From Limnomonas spitsbergensis (taxonomy: Eukaryota > Chlorophyta > Chlorophyceae > Chlamydomonadales), in the NCBI GenBank assembly GCA_037349105.1, contig JAYJMM010000110.1:1798001-1862000 (forward strand): 64,000 nt of DNA, given 5' to 3'. Below, piece after piece: positions 24,001-36,000 of the stretch. How positions within the stretch are numbered: the stretch's first letter is position 1; every line of letters starts with the position of its first letter. The notes beneath the pieces are model-generated. The model was not told where the DNA came from. It made no database searches and worked only from the letters and a program-made list of their open reading frames with translations. Both the position numbers and the translations under genes were made by a program.

Positions 24001-27000
24001 CTGCTCATGCTCATGTCACCCGCCAGCCTATGCACGTGCCCCCCTTTGATCCTCTGCACTGCATGCCATCAGCTCATGCTCTTGCTCCCCTTCGACCCTC
24101 TGCACTTCATGCCGCCAGCTCATGCACATGCTCATGCCCCCTGCCATCTCATGATAAAGCTCGTCTGGAATCCTCCCCCCTGCATGGGGCCTGTCCATGC
24201 CATCAAGACCCTGCCAGCCCATGGCATTATACCCCCATGGCATTATACCCCATGGCATTATACCCCATGCCATCAAGCCCCTGCCAGCCCATGGCATTAT
24301 ACCCCATGGCATTATACCCCATGGCATTATACCCCATGGCATTATACCCCATGGCATTATACCCCATGGCATTATACCCCATGGCATTATACCCCATGGC
24401 ATTATACCCCATGGCATTATACCCCATGGCATTATACCCCATGGCATTATACCCCATGGCATTATACCCCCATGGCATTATACCCCCATGGCATTATACC
24501 CCATGGCATTATACCCCATGGCATTATACCCCATGGCATTATACCCCATGGCATTATACCCCATGGCATTATACCCCATGGCATTATACCCCATGGCATT
24601 ATACCCCATGGCATTATACCCCATGGCATTATACCCCCATGGCATTATACCCCATGGCATTATACCCCATGGCATTATACCCCCATGGCATTATACCCCA
24701 TGGCATTATACCCCATGGCATTATACCCCATGGCATTATACCCCATGGCATTATACCCCATGGCATTATACCCCATGGCATTATACCCCATGGCATTATA
24801 CCCCATGGCATTATACCCCATGGCATTATACCCCATGGCATTATACCCCATGGCATTATACCCCATGGCATTATACCCCATGGCATTATACCCCCATGGC
24901 ATTATACCCCATGGCATTATACCCCATGGCATTATACCCCCATGGCATTATACCCCATGGCATTATACCCCATGGCATTATACCCCATGGCATTATACCC
25001 CATGGCATTATACCCCATGGCATTATACCCCATGGCATTATACCCCATGGCATTATACCCCATGGCATTATACCCCATGGCATTATACCCCATGGCATTA
25101 TACCCCATGGCATTATACCCCATGGCATTATACCCCATGGCATTATACCCCATGGCATTATACCCCATGGCATTATACCCCATGGCATTATACCCCCATG
25201 GCATTATACCCCATGGCATTATACCCCATGGCATTATACCCCCATGGCATTATACCCCATGGCATTATACCCCATGGCATTATACCCCATGGCATTATAC
25301 CCCATGGCATTATACCCCATGGCATTATACCCCATGGCATTATACCCCATGGCATTATACCCCATGGCATTATACCCCATGGCATTATACCCCATGGCAT
25401 TATACCCCCATGGCATTATACCCCATGGCATTATACCCCATGGCATTATACCCCATGGCATTATACCCCATGGCATTATACCCCATGGCATTATACCCCA
25501 TGGCATTATACCCCATGGCATTATACCCCATGGCATTATACCCCATGGCATTATACCCCATGGCATTATACCCCATGGCATTATACCCCATGGCATTATA
25601 CCCCCATGGCATTATACCCCCATGGCATTATACCCCATGGCATTATACCCCATGGCATTATACCCCATGGCATTATACCCCATGGCATTATACCCCATGG
25701 CATCATACCCCATGGCATTATACCCCATGGCATTATACCCCCATGGCATTATACCCCTGGCATTATACCCCCATGGCATTATACCCCATGGCATTATACC
25801 CCATGGCATTATACCCATAGGGCTCCCATGCAATCCTGTTTCCTGCATGTGGCCAGGTGGTGGTGGCCGAGGCGCGCGGCAAGCGTGCGGGGCTCATCGA
25901 AAAGGAGATCGCTGACGCGCAGCTCAAGGCGGCCCAGGCCTCGCTCGCGGAGGAGAAGGAGCAGGTGCACAAGCACCGGCTTAGTGCAGACCTGCTGGCT
26001 GCTCTATCTGACAAGGTGAGAAGGGTGTGCAGCACCCCTTTGGGTAGGAGCGGGTGCACAGGCACCGACTCAGTGCATACCTGCTGGCTGCTCTATCTGA
26101 CAAGATAAGAGGGTTTGCAGCACACCTTTGCCTGGCCTCAGGTTCGCTCGGGGGGGAGTTCTGCAATGGAGCTGGTGCTGCAAAATGCATTTTAATAGTG
26201 TTGCTGAGAGCAAGCCGCCCCGCTCTTTAGCGGGGCAGCTGTGGATGATAGACTCGACCAGCATGCATGCTTGGACCTCGAAAATGAGGATGTGTTGCAC
26301 TCCTTTCCATCCTTGCTTTGCCCCAAGGCTCCCCCCCTCCCCCCCCAGGTTGGAGGTAAAATCATTGAAGGTGGGACTGACTCCTTTCCTTGATTCATTT
26401 TTTTGTGGGACTGACTCCCTTCTAGGGTGAGACTTAATCCTTCCCTGGTTCCTTTTTTAGAGGGACTGACTCCTTTTTATGGTGGGACTGACTCCTTTCT
26501 ATGGTGGGACTGACTCCTTTCTATGGTGGGACTGACTCCTTTCTATGGTGGGACTGAATCGTTTCTATGGTGGGACTGAATGGTTTCTATGGTGGGACTG
26601 ACTCCTTTTTATGGTGGGACTGAATCGTTTCTATGGTGGGACTGAATCGTTTCTATGGTGGGACTGACTCCTTTCTATGGTGGGACTGAATCATTTCTAT
26701 GGTGGGACTGACTCCTTTCTATGGTGGGACTGACTCCTTTCTATGGTGGGACTGAATAGTTTCTATGGTGGGACTGACTCCTTTCTATGGTGGGACTGAC
26801 TCCTTTCTATGGTGGGACTGAATCATTTCTATGGTGGGACTGAATCATTTCTATGGTGGGACTGACTCCTTTCTATGGTGGGACTGAATCGTTTCTATGG
26901 TGGGACTGAATCGTTTCTATGGTGGGACTGAATCGTTTCTATGGTGGGACTGAATCGTTTCTATGGTGGGACTGACTCCTTTCTATGGTGGGACTGAATC

Positions 27001-30000
27001 GTTGCTATGGTGGGACTGACTCCTTTCTATGGTGGGACTGACTCGTTTCTATGGTGGGACTGACTCCTTTCTATGGTGGGACTGAATCGTTTCTATGGTG
27101 GGACTGAATCGTTTCTATGGTGGGACTGAATCGTTTCTATGGTGGGACTGACTCCTTTCTATGGTGGGACTGAATCGTTTCTATGGTGGGACTGACTCCT
27201 TTCTATGGTGGGACTGAATCCTTTCTTTAGTGGGACTGAATCGTTTCCTTGACTGAGGACCGCTCGGTGCGAATTCTGAACTGACAAACATCCATGCTTT
27301 GAACCTAACAACAACAACACTCTCCGTGCCTTGACTCATGTCCGCTCGATGGCGAATTCTGAACTGACAAGCATCCATGCTTTGAACCTAGCAACAATGC
27401 TCTCCGTGCCTTGACTCAGGTCCGCTCGGTGGCGAACTCCGCGATGGAGCGTGAGGAGCGGGCGCTGCACATGATCGAGCGGGACGCCGCCGACCGGGAG
27501 TCGAGGGTGGTGTGCCGAGAAGGGTTCCTCGCGGAGAGGGAGGCCAAGGTGGGGGGCGGGATAACAGTTGCTAAGGAGGGGAGGGGAGAGGAGGGAGGCT
27601 AGGGTGGGAGGGCGGGATAGCAGACACTGAGGAGTGGGGGGAGGGAGGCCAAGGTGGGAGGGTGGGATGACAAATACAGGGGGGGGGGCAGGGGGAAGAG
27701 GAAGGGGGAATCCTTAAGGGGGTGGAGGGGGGCGAAGGTGGGAGCGTGGGATACTGGGATGGCAGGCTTTCGAGGGGCAGGGGAAGGGCAAACGAGGTGG
27801 AGGGGGGGGATACAGGGAGGGGGGGGCAATGGCAGGCAGTGTGGGGGGGGGCAATGGCAGGCAGTGTGGGGGGGGGGCAATGGCAGGCAGTGTGGGGGGG
27901 GGGCAATGGCAGGCAGGGAGGGGGGGGCAATGGCAGGCAGTGTGGGGGGACACAGGGAACCGAGGAGCAATGGCAGGCAGTGTGGGGGGCCGCTGGTGGG
28001 AGAGAACGGGTGGTGATGGGGTGGGAGGGGTGTTGAAACAAAGGGGTGGTGAGCCCCGCTGTTTCGGGATGAGGGATTCATGAGCATGCTTGTTTATGAT
28101 CATCGACACAAGATTTGTTGGCTGGCACCAAGATTTGTTGATTGGCACCAAGATTTGCTGGTTGGCACCAAGATTTGCTGGTTGGCACTAAGATGTGTTG
28201 GTTGGCACCAAGATTTGTTGGTTGGCATCAAGATTTGCTGGTTGGCACCAAGATTTGTTGGTTGGCACCAAGATTTCTGGTTGACACCAAGATTTGTTGG
28301 TTCGCACCAAGATGTGTTGGTTGGAAATCCATTCCTTCCGAAGCCTGGACCCTCTTATCTGTCGCTGTGATTTTTGGGACACATCACCTTCCTTCTTCTC
28401 TACGACCAAGGGAGGAAAATTCAATATAATCGGCACCTTGAGGTTTTTGTGACCGTTTTAAGAAGTTTCATAATCAGTTTAATCATTTTGAAGATGTTTC
28501 AGAATCAGCTTCGGAGAAGTTTCGTAATCAGAACGAACGTGATCCTGCATGCCTCCCCCACAGGTGGCTGTTCGCGAGAAAGAGGTGGACGCCTCACGCC
28601 ACGAGATGCAGCGCCTGGTGAGGGCTCGCGCCGAGGGTTTGGGCACGATGGAGTTTTATATTTAGTCGTTGAGGCGAGGGTTTAGGGTCGAGTGGGAAGA
28701 GACGACTGGATGAGGGAGTGGGTGAAGCGCAGGAGTCCCTCCCCCCCCGTGCCCTGCTTCATGATCTGTGAAACCCTTGGTTTTGAAACCCTCGGCTCCC
28801 CGCTGCCTCCCCCCTTCTCCCCCTGCCCCCCTCTCCCCCTGCCCCCCTCCCCCCCTCTCCCCCTGCCTCCCTCTCCCCCTGCCCCCTCTCCCCCTACCCC
28901 CCTCTCCCCCTGCCCCCCTCCCCCCCTCTCCCCCTCCCCCCTCTCCCCCTGCCCCCCTCCCCCCCTCTCCCCCTGCCTCCCTCTCCCCCTGCCCCCTCTC
29001 CCCCTCTCCCCCTGCCCCCCTCCCCCCCTCTCCCCCTCCCCCCCTCTCCCCCTGCCCCCCTCCCCCCCTCTCCCCCTGCCCCCCTCTCCCCCCCTCTCCC
29101 CCTCCCCCCCTCTCCCCCTGCCCCCCTCTCCCCCCCTCTCCCCCTCCCCCCCCTCTCCCCCTCCCCCCCCTCTCCCCCTGCCCCCCTTTCCCCCTGCCCC
29201 CCTTTCCCCCTGCCCCCCTCCCCCCCTGCCCCCCTCTCCCCCTGCACGCCTGAAAGAGTGAGACCCAAAGGCTTTTGTACCATCAATCCCCTAAACCTCG
29301 TTTCCCCAACGGATCATCCTGCCCCTCCCTCCTCCCTGAGGTATCCACCGTCGCCCTGCTCCCTCCCCCCCTCCCCTTCACGGCTTCAACCTCCCTTTCC
29401 ATGCGCAAGTAGCCACCCTGCAGGGCACCATGCAGCATGACAAGTAGGACATGAAGCGCGAGGCAATGCAGGAGTCCAAGATGCCAAATAACAATCTCCC
29501 CTTAAAACCCATTATTTCCTCGGCCATCTGCATGGCCTACCCTCCTCCCCCAGGAATCCGCCATTGCCCTGCTTCCTCCCCCCCTCCTCCCCTCCCCTTC
29601 AACCCTGCCCCTCCTCTTCTCTCCATGCCCAGGTCGCCACCTTGGAGGGCTCCATGCAGCATGACAAGGAGGACATGAAGCGCGAGGCAATGAGGCTGAA
29701 CCGCGAGGCTGCGCGCATGGATGCTATCCAGGGCGCGGTCGTGTCGGACATGCAGGACTTGCGCATGCAGGTAAGAGGGGAGGAGACCCCTCCCTGCTTT
29801 GTGCAGTTAAGAGGGGGGCAGTTGGCATGCAGGTAAGAGGGGAGGAGACCCCTCCCTGCCTAGTGCAGGTAAGAGGGGGGCAGTTGGCATGCAATTAAGG
29901 GGGGGGAGACCCCTCCCTGCTTTGTGCAGGTAAGAGGGGAGCAGTTGACATACAGATAAGAGGGGGAAGACCCCTCCCTGCTTTGTGCAGGTAAGAGGGT

Positions 30001-33000
30001 GGCAGTTGGCATGCAAGAAAGAGGGGGGAGACCCCTCCCAGCTTTGTGCAGGTAAGAGGGTGGCAGTTGGCTCACGTAAGAGGGGGAAGACCCCTCCCTG
30101 CTTTGTGCAGGTAAGAGAGTGGCAGTTGGCATGCAAGAAAGAGGGGGGAGACCCCTCCCAGCTTTGTGCAGGTAAGAGGGTGGCAGTTGGCTCACGTAAG
30201 AGGGGGAAGACCCCTCCCTGTTTTGTGCAGGTAAGAGGGTGGCAGTTGGCATGCAAGAAAGAGGGGGGAGACCCCTCCCAGCTTTGTGCAGGTAAGAGGG
30301 TGGCAGTTGGCTCACGTAAGAGGGGGAAGACCCCTCCCTGCTTTGTGCAGGTAAGAGGGTGGCAGTTGGCATGCAAGAAAGAGGGGGGAGACCCCTCCCA
30401 GCTTTGTGCAGGTAAGAGGGTGGCAGTTGGCTCACGTAAGAGGGGGAAGACCCCTCCCTGCTGTGTGCAGGTAAGAGGGGGGCAGTTGGCATGCAGGTAA
30501 GAGGGGGGAGACCCCTCCCTGCTTTGTGCAGGTAAGAGGGGGGCAGTTGGCATGCAGGTAAGAGGGGGGAGACCCCTCCCTGCTTTGTGCAGGTAAGAGG
30601 GGGGCAGTTGGTATGCAGGTAAGAGGGGGGAGACCCCTCCCTGCTGTGTGCAGGTAAGGGGGGGGCAGTTGGCATGCAAGTTAGAGGAGGGCGGCACACA
30701 TGAATGCAATCCAGGGCGCGGGCGTGTTGGATATGCAGGACTTATGCATGCAGGAACAGCGCATGCAGGAACAGCGCATGCAGGTAAGAGGGGAGGAGAC
30801 CCCTCAGCTTAGTGCAGGTAAGAGAGAGGAGACGCCTCCCTGCTTTGTGCAGGTAAGAGGGGGCTGCGCGCATGGATGCAATCCAGGGCACGGCCGTGTC
30901 GTGCATGCAGGAACAGCGCATGCAGGCAAGAGGGGAGGAGACCCTCTTGGGACTAAAAGATAGGATTGATTTCAATGTGTCCGTGCAGCAGAAGAGGAGG
31001 GACTGCCTGTGTCTGTCCCTGCTGAAGGTAACCGCGGGTCCTAAACCCCAGCCTAAACCCTAAACCGCCCATCGCATGATTTCTTGGCGTTTTTTCAATG
31101 TGGGTTGGGTGGTTGGGAAGGCCAGGTGCTGTTAATTAAGGGAGCGAGGGTGGATTATCACAACCAGGAGCTGTGGGTTGAGGGATCATACACTTAATCT
31201 TAAACCTAAACCGCAACCAGGAGCTGTGGCTGCTGTGTATAACCTGTTGGAATGTACCGTAGGCAGTGGGGGTGGCATGGTCGTCAGGGTGGCTCTTAGA
31301 CGCCAAGCCGCAAGGACGTTTTATTATACATTTGATGTATCAGTGTCTTGTGAATGTATACCGGTACTGGTATAGTACCAAAACCCATCATGGTAACTTG
31401 ATTTAAATTCAACAAATCTGTACGATGAATTTATCAGGTCAGTTGTGGTTGTCCCATTTCCCCGGTATTTCTTTGTGCTTTTGAGTTATTCATTTACAAA
31501 AATGAAGAACACACACACACACACACAAGATGAATGAGCAGAGTTATATAAGGACACTCCAGCAGAAAAACATATTTCAACGCACAGCTTTCAGAGGTTG
31601 TATTCCTGCCTTCCGCTTTGTGTCAGACGGCTCTAGAGCGCAAGCTGCTCGAGGAGGCGCGCGAGGCGCGGCGCAAGGAGCGCGAAAGCTTCCTCAATGA
31701 GGTTATGTGCGAACGCCGGGCCGTGGCTTCGGAGCACGCGGACATGCAGCGGCAGCTTGAGGCCAGCAGGGCAGAGCTGCTGGCGCTCAAATCAAGGTAA
31801 GTGGGGGGAAGCAGTACTCGGTGGGGGAGACATGCAGGCCAGCAGAGACCAAAATCCCACGTGGGGCATCAGTGTGGCAGCTGCATGCTACCTCCCCTCC
31901 CCTCTGATGCTGACGTGTGCATGTGTGTGTGCATTCCATCGGGCCATTGACGAGGAGCCACGTGTGGGGCATGCCCCGATTGCACATCTGTGTGAACCCT
32001 CCTTTTTGTTTTCCCCCCAATCAGGGTCATTGAGTATGAGGCTCGCGCCACGACCGCGCTGCAGCAGGCCATCGACGAGGAGTCGCGCGTTGGGCAGGCC
32101 CAGCGCGAGACCGACGTGGAGCTACAAGCAGTGGCGGCGGCACGGGCCACGCTGCAGGTGCGGTCTTCGGCAGCATAACCTTGCCTTTCCACACCTGTCC
32201 ATACTTCAAATATAGCTGCAGGTGCGACGTGGCGGGGTCTTTGGCAGCTTAAGCTTGCCTTTACACTCTTGTCCATGCTTCAAATCTAGCTGGCTCAAAC
32301 GAAAAATAATGCCGCTGACCACAATTGCCTGGCCTGAAAGGACTTGCCCGCCTGCCCGCCTGTCCGCCACCCGTTGCTTCATCCGGCAGAGATATCTGCT
32401 CTGTAGGCTGAAGCGAGGCAGCTCGTGGACTTGCCCGCCTACCTGCCTACCTGTGTGAAAGTTAGTTGTCCACCTGTCCACCACCCGTTGCTTCAACAGG
32501 CGGAAAAAACCTCTCTGGAGGCCGAAGCAATGCAGCTCATGGACTTGCCCGCCTGTCTGTCTGTCTGCCTGCCTACACAATCTTGCCTACCTGCCTGCCT
32601 GTCTGAAAGGACTTTCCCGCCTGTCTGCCCCTGTTGCTGCAACAGGCGGAGAAAGACTCTCTGGAGGCCGAAGCGAGGCAGCTGGTGGACTTTGCTGGGA
32701 GGTTGCAGGTGCGAAGTCAGACGTGCAGCTTACGTACCGGTATCAGTCGTAACCAGTGCTGTGCAATTTCACCGTAATTCATCATTTGTGTCGGTAATTA
32801 CAGTCCCTTACTGGTATAAGTAGCTGAGTTTGCCTGGAAATTACGGGAATGAAACTATACATAAAATAATCATATTCTTTCCGGTGAAGGGTGTGGAATT
32901 AAAAGCATCGATTATTGTACCCGAGGGAAGGCAATTCAAATCTACGGTCACAACAGAAATTCAAAACGGGTACCGGTAATACCGTATGGGATAATAATAA

Positions 33001-36000
33001 TATGAATATGAATAACAAATTCAAAACGGGTACCGGTAATAAGGGATAATAATAGTATGAATAAGAATATCAAATGAATATGAACACGCGCATGAAAAGT
33101 TTCACCGGTGATAGGAAAGCAAAAATAATAATTATAATGGAATCCGCCGCCAAGCCTGAACCCCAAACACTTTCTTTTCAGGGCACAGATTAAGCTCAAT
33201 CCGCGGCTAAAACCCCTTGAACCCTACAGTACTCCCCTCTTTACGTCCTCCTTCAGGATCAATCAACAGAGCTGGCGCAGTCCGCCTCTCAATCCTGAAC
33301 CCTACACCCTCACCTTCCAGATCGATTCTCCGCGCTCAGGCTTGATCCACCGCCTATAAGCCTTCACCAGGAGCGCATCTCAAATTCAAAATCAACACAC
33401 AGAGCTATGTCAAACCCTAAACCCTAATTCCCTTCAACCCCGAACCCTTTACCCTCCTCCTCCCCCAGGATCAATCGACCGAGCTGGCGCAGTCCGCCGC
33501 AGATCTGGACGCAATGAGGCTTCAGTCCACGACGGAGCTGCAGGCCCTGAGGGTCCAGACCACGGCGGAGCTGGACGCCACGAGGTTGAGGACTACTAGC
33601 GACATCGAGGCGACAAGGATCAGGTGAACGACCGAGCTGGGTGCTTGCATGACCACCACGGTCACACTTCTGGTGATGCATGTCACACAATTGCACACCT
33701 GCGGGTCTGTGACCGAGCTGGATACTTGCCTGCCCACATATGTCACACTTCTGGTGATGCATGTCACATAATTGTACACAGTTCGGTTCTGCAACCGGGC
33801 TGGATGTACACCTGCCCCACACAGGTCACACTTCTGATGCTGCACATCACAGCATTCCACACGTCAGATACGTGACCGAGCTGGACACAACGAAGCTGGA
33901 GCTGTCACACTTCTGGTGATGCATGCCACACCATTACACACTTTGCATGCATGTATGTTCATTTATGTCACACTATTCCACACCTGTCAGATCTGCGACC
34001 GAGCTAGATGCAATGAAACTGGAGCTGTCTCAGCAGCGTGGACAGGCGGCGGCGGACGCAGCACGGCTCGCGGCGCAAGTGGCCGAGATGCAGCAGCAGC
34101 GCGCCATGATGGACGAATTGAAGAAGGTAGGTTCGTGTGGGATTGGCTGGCCCAGGAAGTGTGATTTCCCAAGAGTTGGGGGGCCAGTCTCACACTTTGA
34201 ATAGTCCAAGCAAAAGAAGGGTGGGGTCGTGTGGGATTGGCTGGCCCAGGAAGTGTGACTTTCAAGGGTTGAGCGGCCAGCCTCATGCTTTGAATAGTCC
34301 AAGCAAAAGAAGGGTGGGGTCGTGTGGGATTGGCTGGCCCAGAAACATGGGCTTGCGGTTTTGCAACTGATGGTTGATCAAGAGCTTAATGAAGGTGGTA
34401 GGAGGGGGCAATCTAGTATAAAATCTAGGGTCAGAGCCAGGGCTTGTCGCTCTGTTAAGATGGCTGAGGAGGTAAACGCTCGTCCCGCTCAGGGCGCACG
34501 ATGCTCGTCGTGGCTTGCACCCCATACTTTTCAACAATCAGTCATCCCCTTGGGTCTTAGGTGTTTAGGGTTCAGGGTACATGGCATCCCCTTGGGTCTA
34601 AGGTGTGAAGTGCCGGGCCCACTGAACCCTGCAGGTAAGGGGGGGAAACTGGGGAGTTCCTGAACCCTCCTACCACTCAGGGTCTTAGGTGTAAAGCACG
34701 GGGCCCAAGGAACCCTGAAACTATGAAAACAACTGAGGAGTTAGTTGATCCTTGTCCTGCTCAGGGTCTGGATCGGGAGCGCCTGGTAATGGCCGAGGAG
34801 CGTCGCGCTCTTGGGGAGGAGCGGGTGGAGGCCTCGCGCGCCGCAGACCGCTCGAGAGACCTGCAGATCAAGCTGGCCGAGGCGGTGCGCACGTACGTCT
34901 CGCAAGGCGTGCCCATCCCTTTCGCGCTCCAGGGTGAGCACAGGGGCTAAAGGCTGTGGTTGATTGCGTTAACTTTGTAACACCAACTACATTATAGATC
35001 CTTAACCCTAGACATTTAACCCTAAACCTTTAAACCTAAACACAGGTACGTCTGGCAGGGCGTGCCGATATCTTTCCCTCTTTAAGGGGGGCTCTGAGAC
35101 AAAACCTTAAACCTTGAACCCTTAATCTTGAACTCTAAACCCTGGACCCTAACCCCGCGTATGCCTCACAGGGCATGCCCATCCCTTTCGCTCTTTAGGA
35201 TGAGCACTGACACTTAACCCTGAACCTTGAACCCTAAATCGTGCACTACAAACCCTGAACCCTAAACCCCGCGCAGGAGGCCGTAGCTGACATATCCCAT
35301 TATCTAAATCACCCAATCCTGGATGACTGAATATCTGAATCTCCCAGCCCTGGATGACTGGTCATCGAAGGGGTAAGGGTTTAAAGGTTAAGGATTTCGT
35401 CTGGGGTTAAACCCTCAATCCGTAACCCTGGATCACTGGTCATCAAAATCAACTCTCCTGAACCCCCTCCCCCCCCCTGTCCTCTCCCGCATGAGCAGCT
35501 GCCCCAGGCAGCGGCTCGCCCTTCAAGATGGTCCCCGTCGAGCGGGCGACGCATCCCGACCTCTTCTTGAAGCCTACTCACGCACCCCCGGCCGCGGTTC
35601 CGGAGCACCTGTCGCAGAACGCGACGAACGCCAAGCGGAGGCCGGCCGTGGCGCCCGGCGCCGGCCGTCTGCAGAGTCGCAATGCCCTAAAACGGATGCT
35701 GGACAAACTGGGCCTGTCGGATGCAGAGACAGGTGTGTGTGTGCAGGTGTGTGTGTGTGTGTGCGTTGTCGCTACTGCGCCATGGCGTGCTTTTTTCTAT
35801 ACAACAACCGGAGACAAGCTGGGTCTGTTACTCGGAGAAGCACGGGTGTGTGCACGTGTATTACTTTGGGGGGGATGCTGGTTTTGATGCTGCTGGAGAT
35901 GAGATGAGCCTGTCAGATGCAGGAGCAGGTGTGTGTGCACGCATGTACTTCCTTACTTTCTTCGTGCCTGCTGCGGCCTGCCTCCTAGCCCTCTCAACGC

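Noticed and set aside
24225..25830. CRISPR-like array
   Set aside because: Units are contiguous with no unique spacers, and the DNA is clearly eukaryotic; the same holds for the other satellites.
23847..26019. Plus-strand frames of 572-688 codons (MALYP / PWHYT / HGIIP)
   Set aside because: Produced by the 15-nt satellite, with frame changes at each 16-nt unit; the real exon (25857-26015) lies only at the end.
28692..29286. Pro-rich plus-strand and Gly/Arg-rich minus-strand frames
   Set aside because: Polypyrimidine tract with no stops because of composition alone.
29807..30709. Minus-strand frames of 279-300 codons ([12 protein letters not shown])
   Set aside because: Antisense of the GTAAG...CAG satellite.
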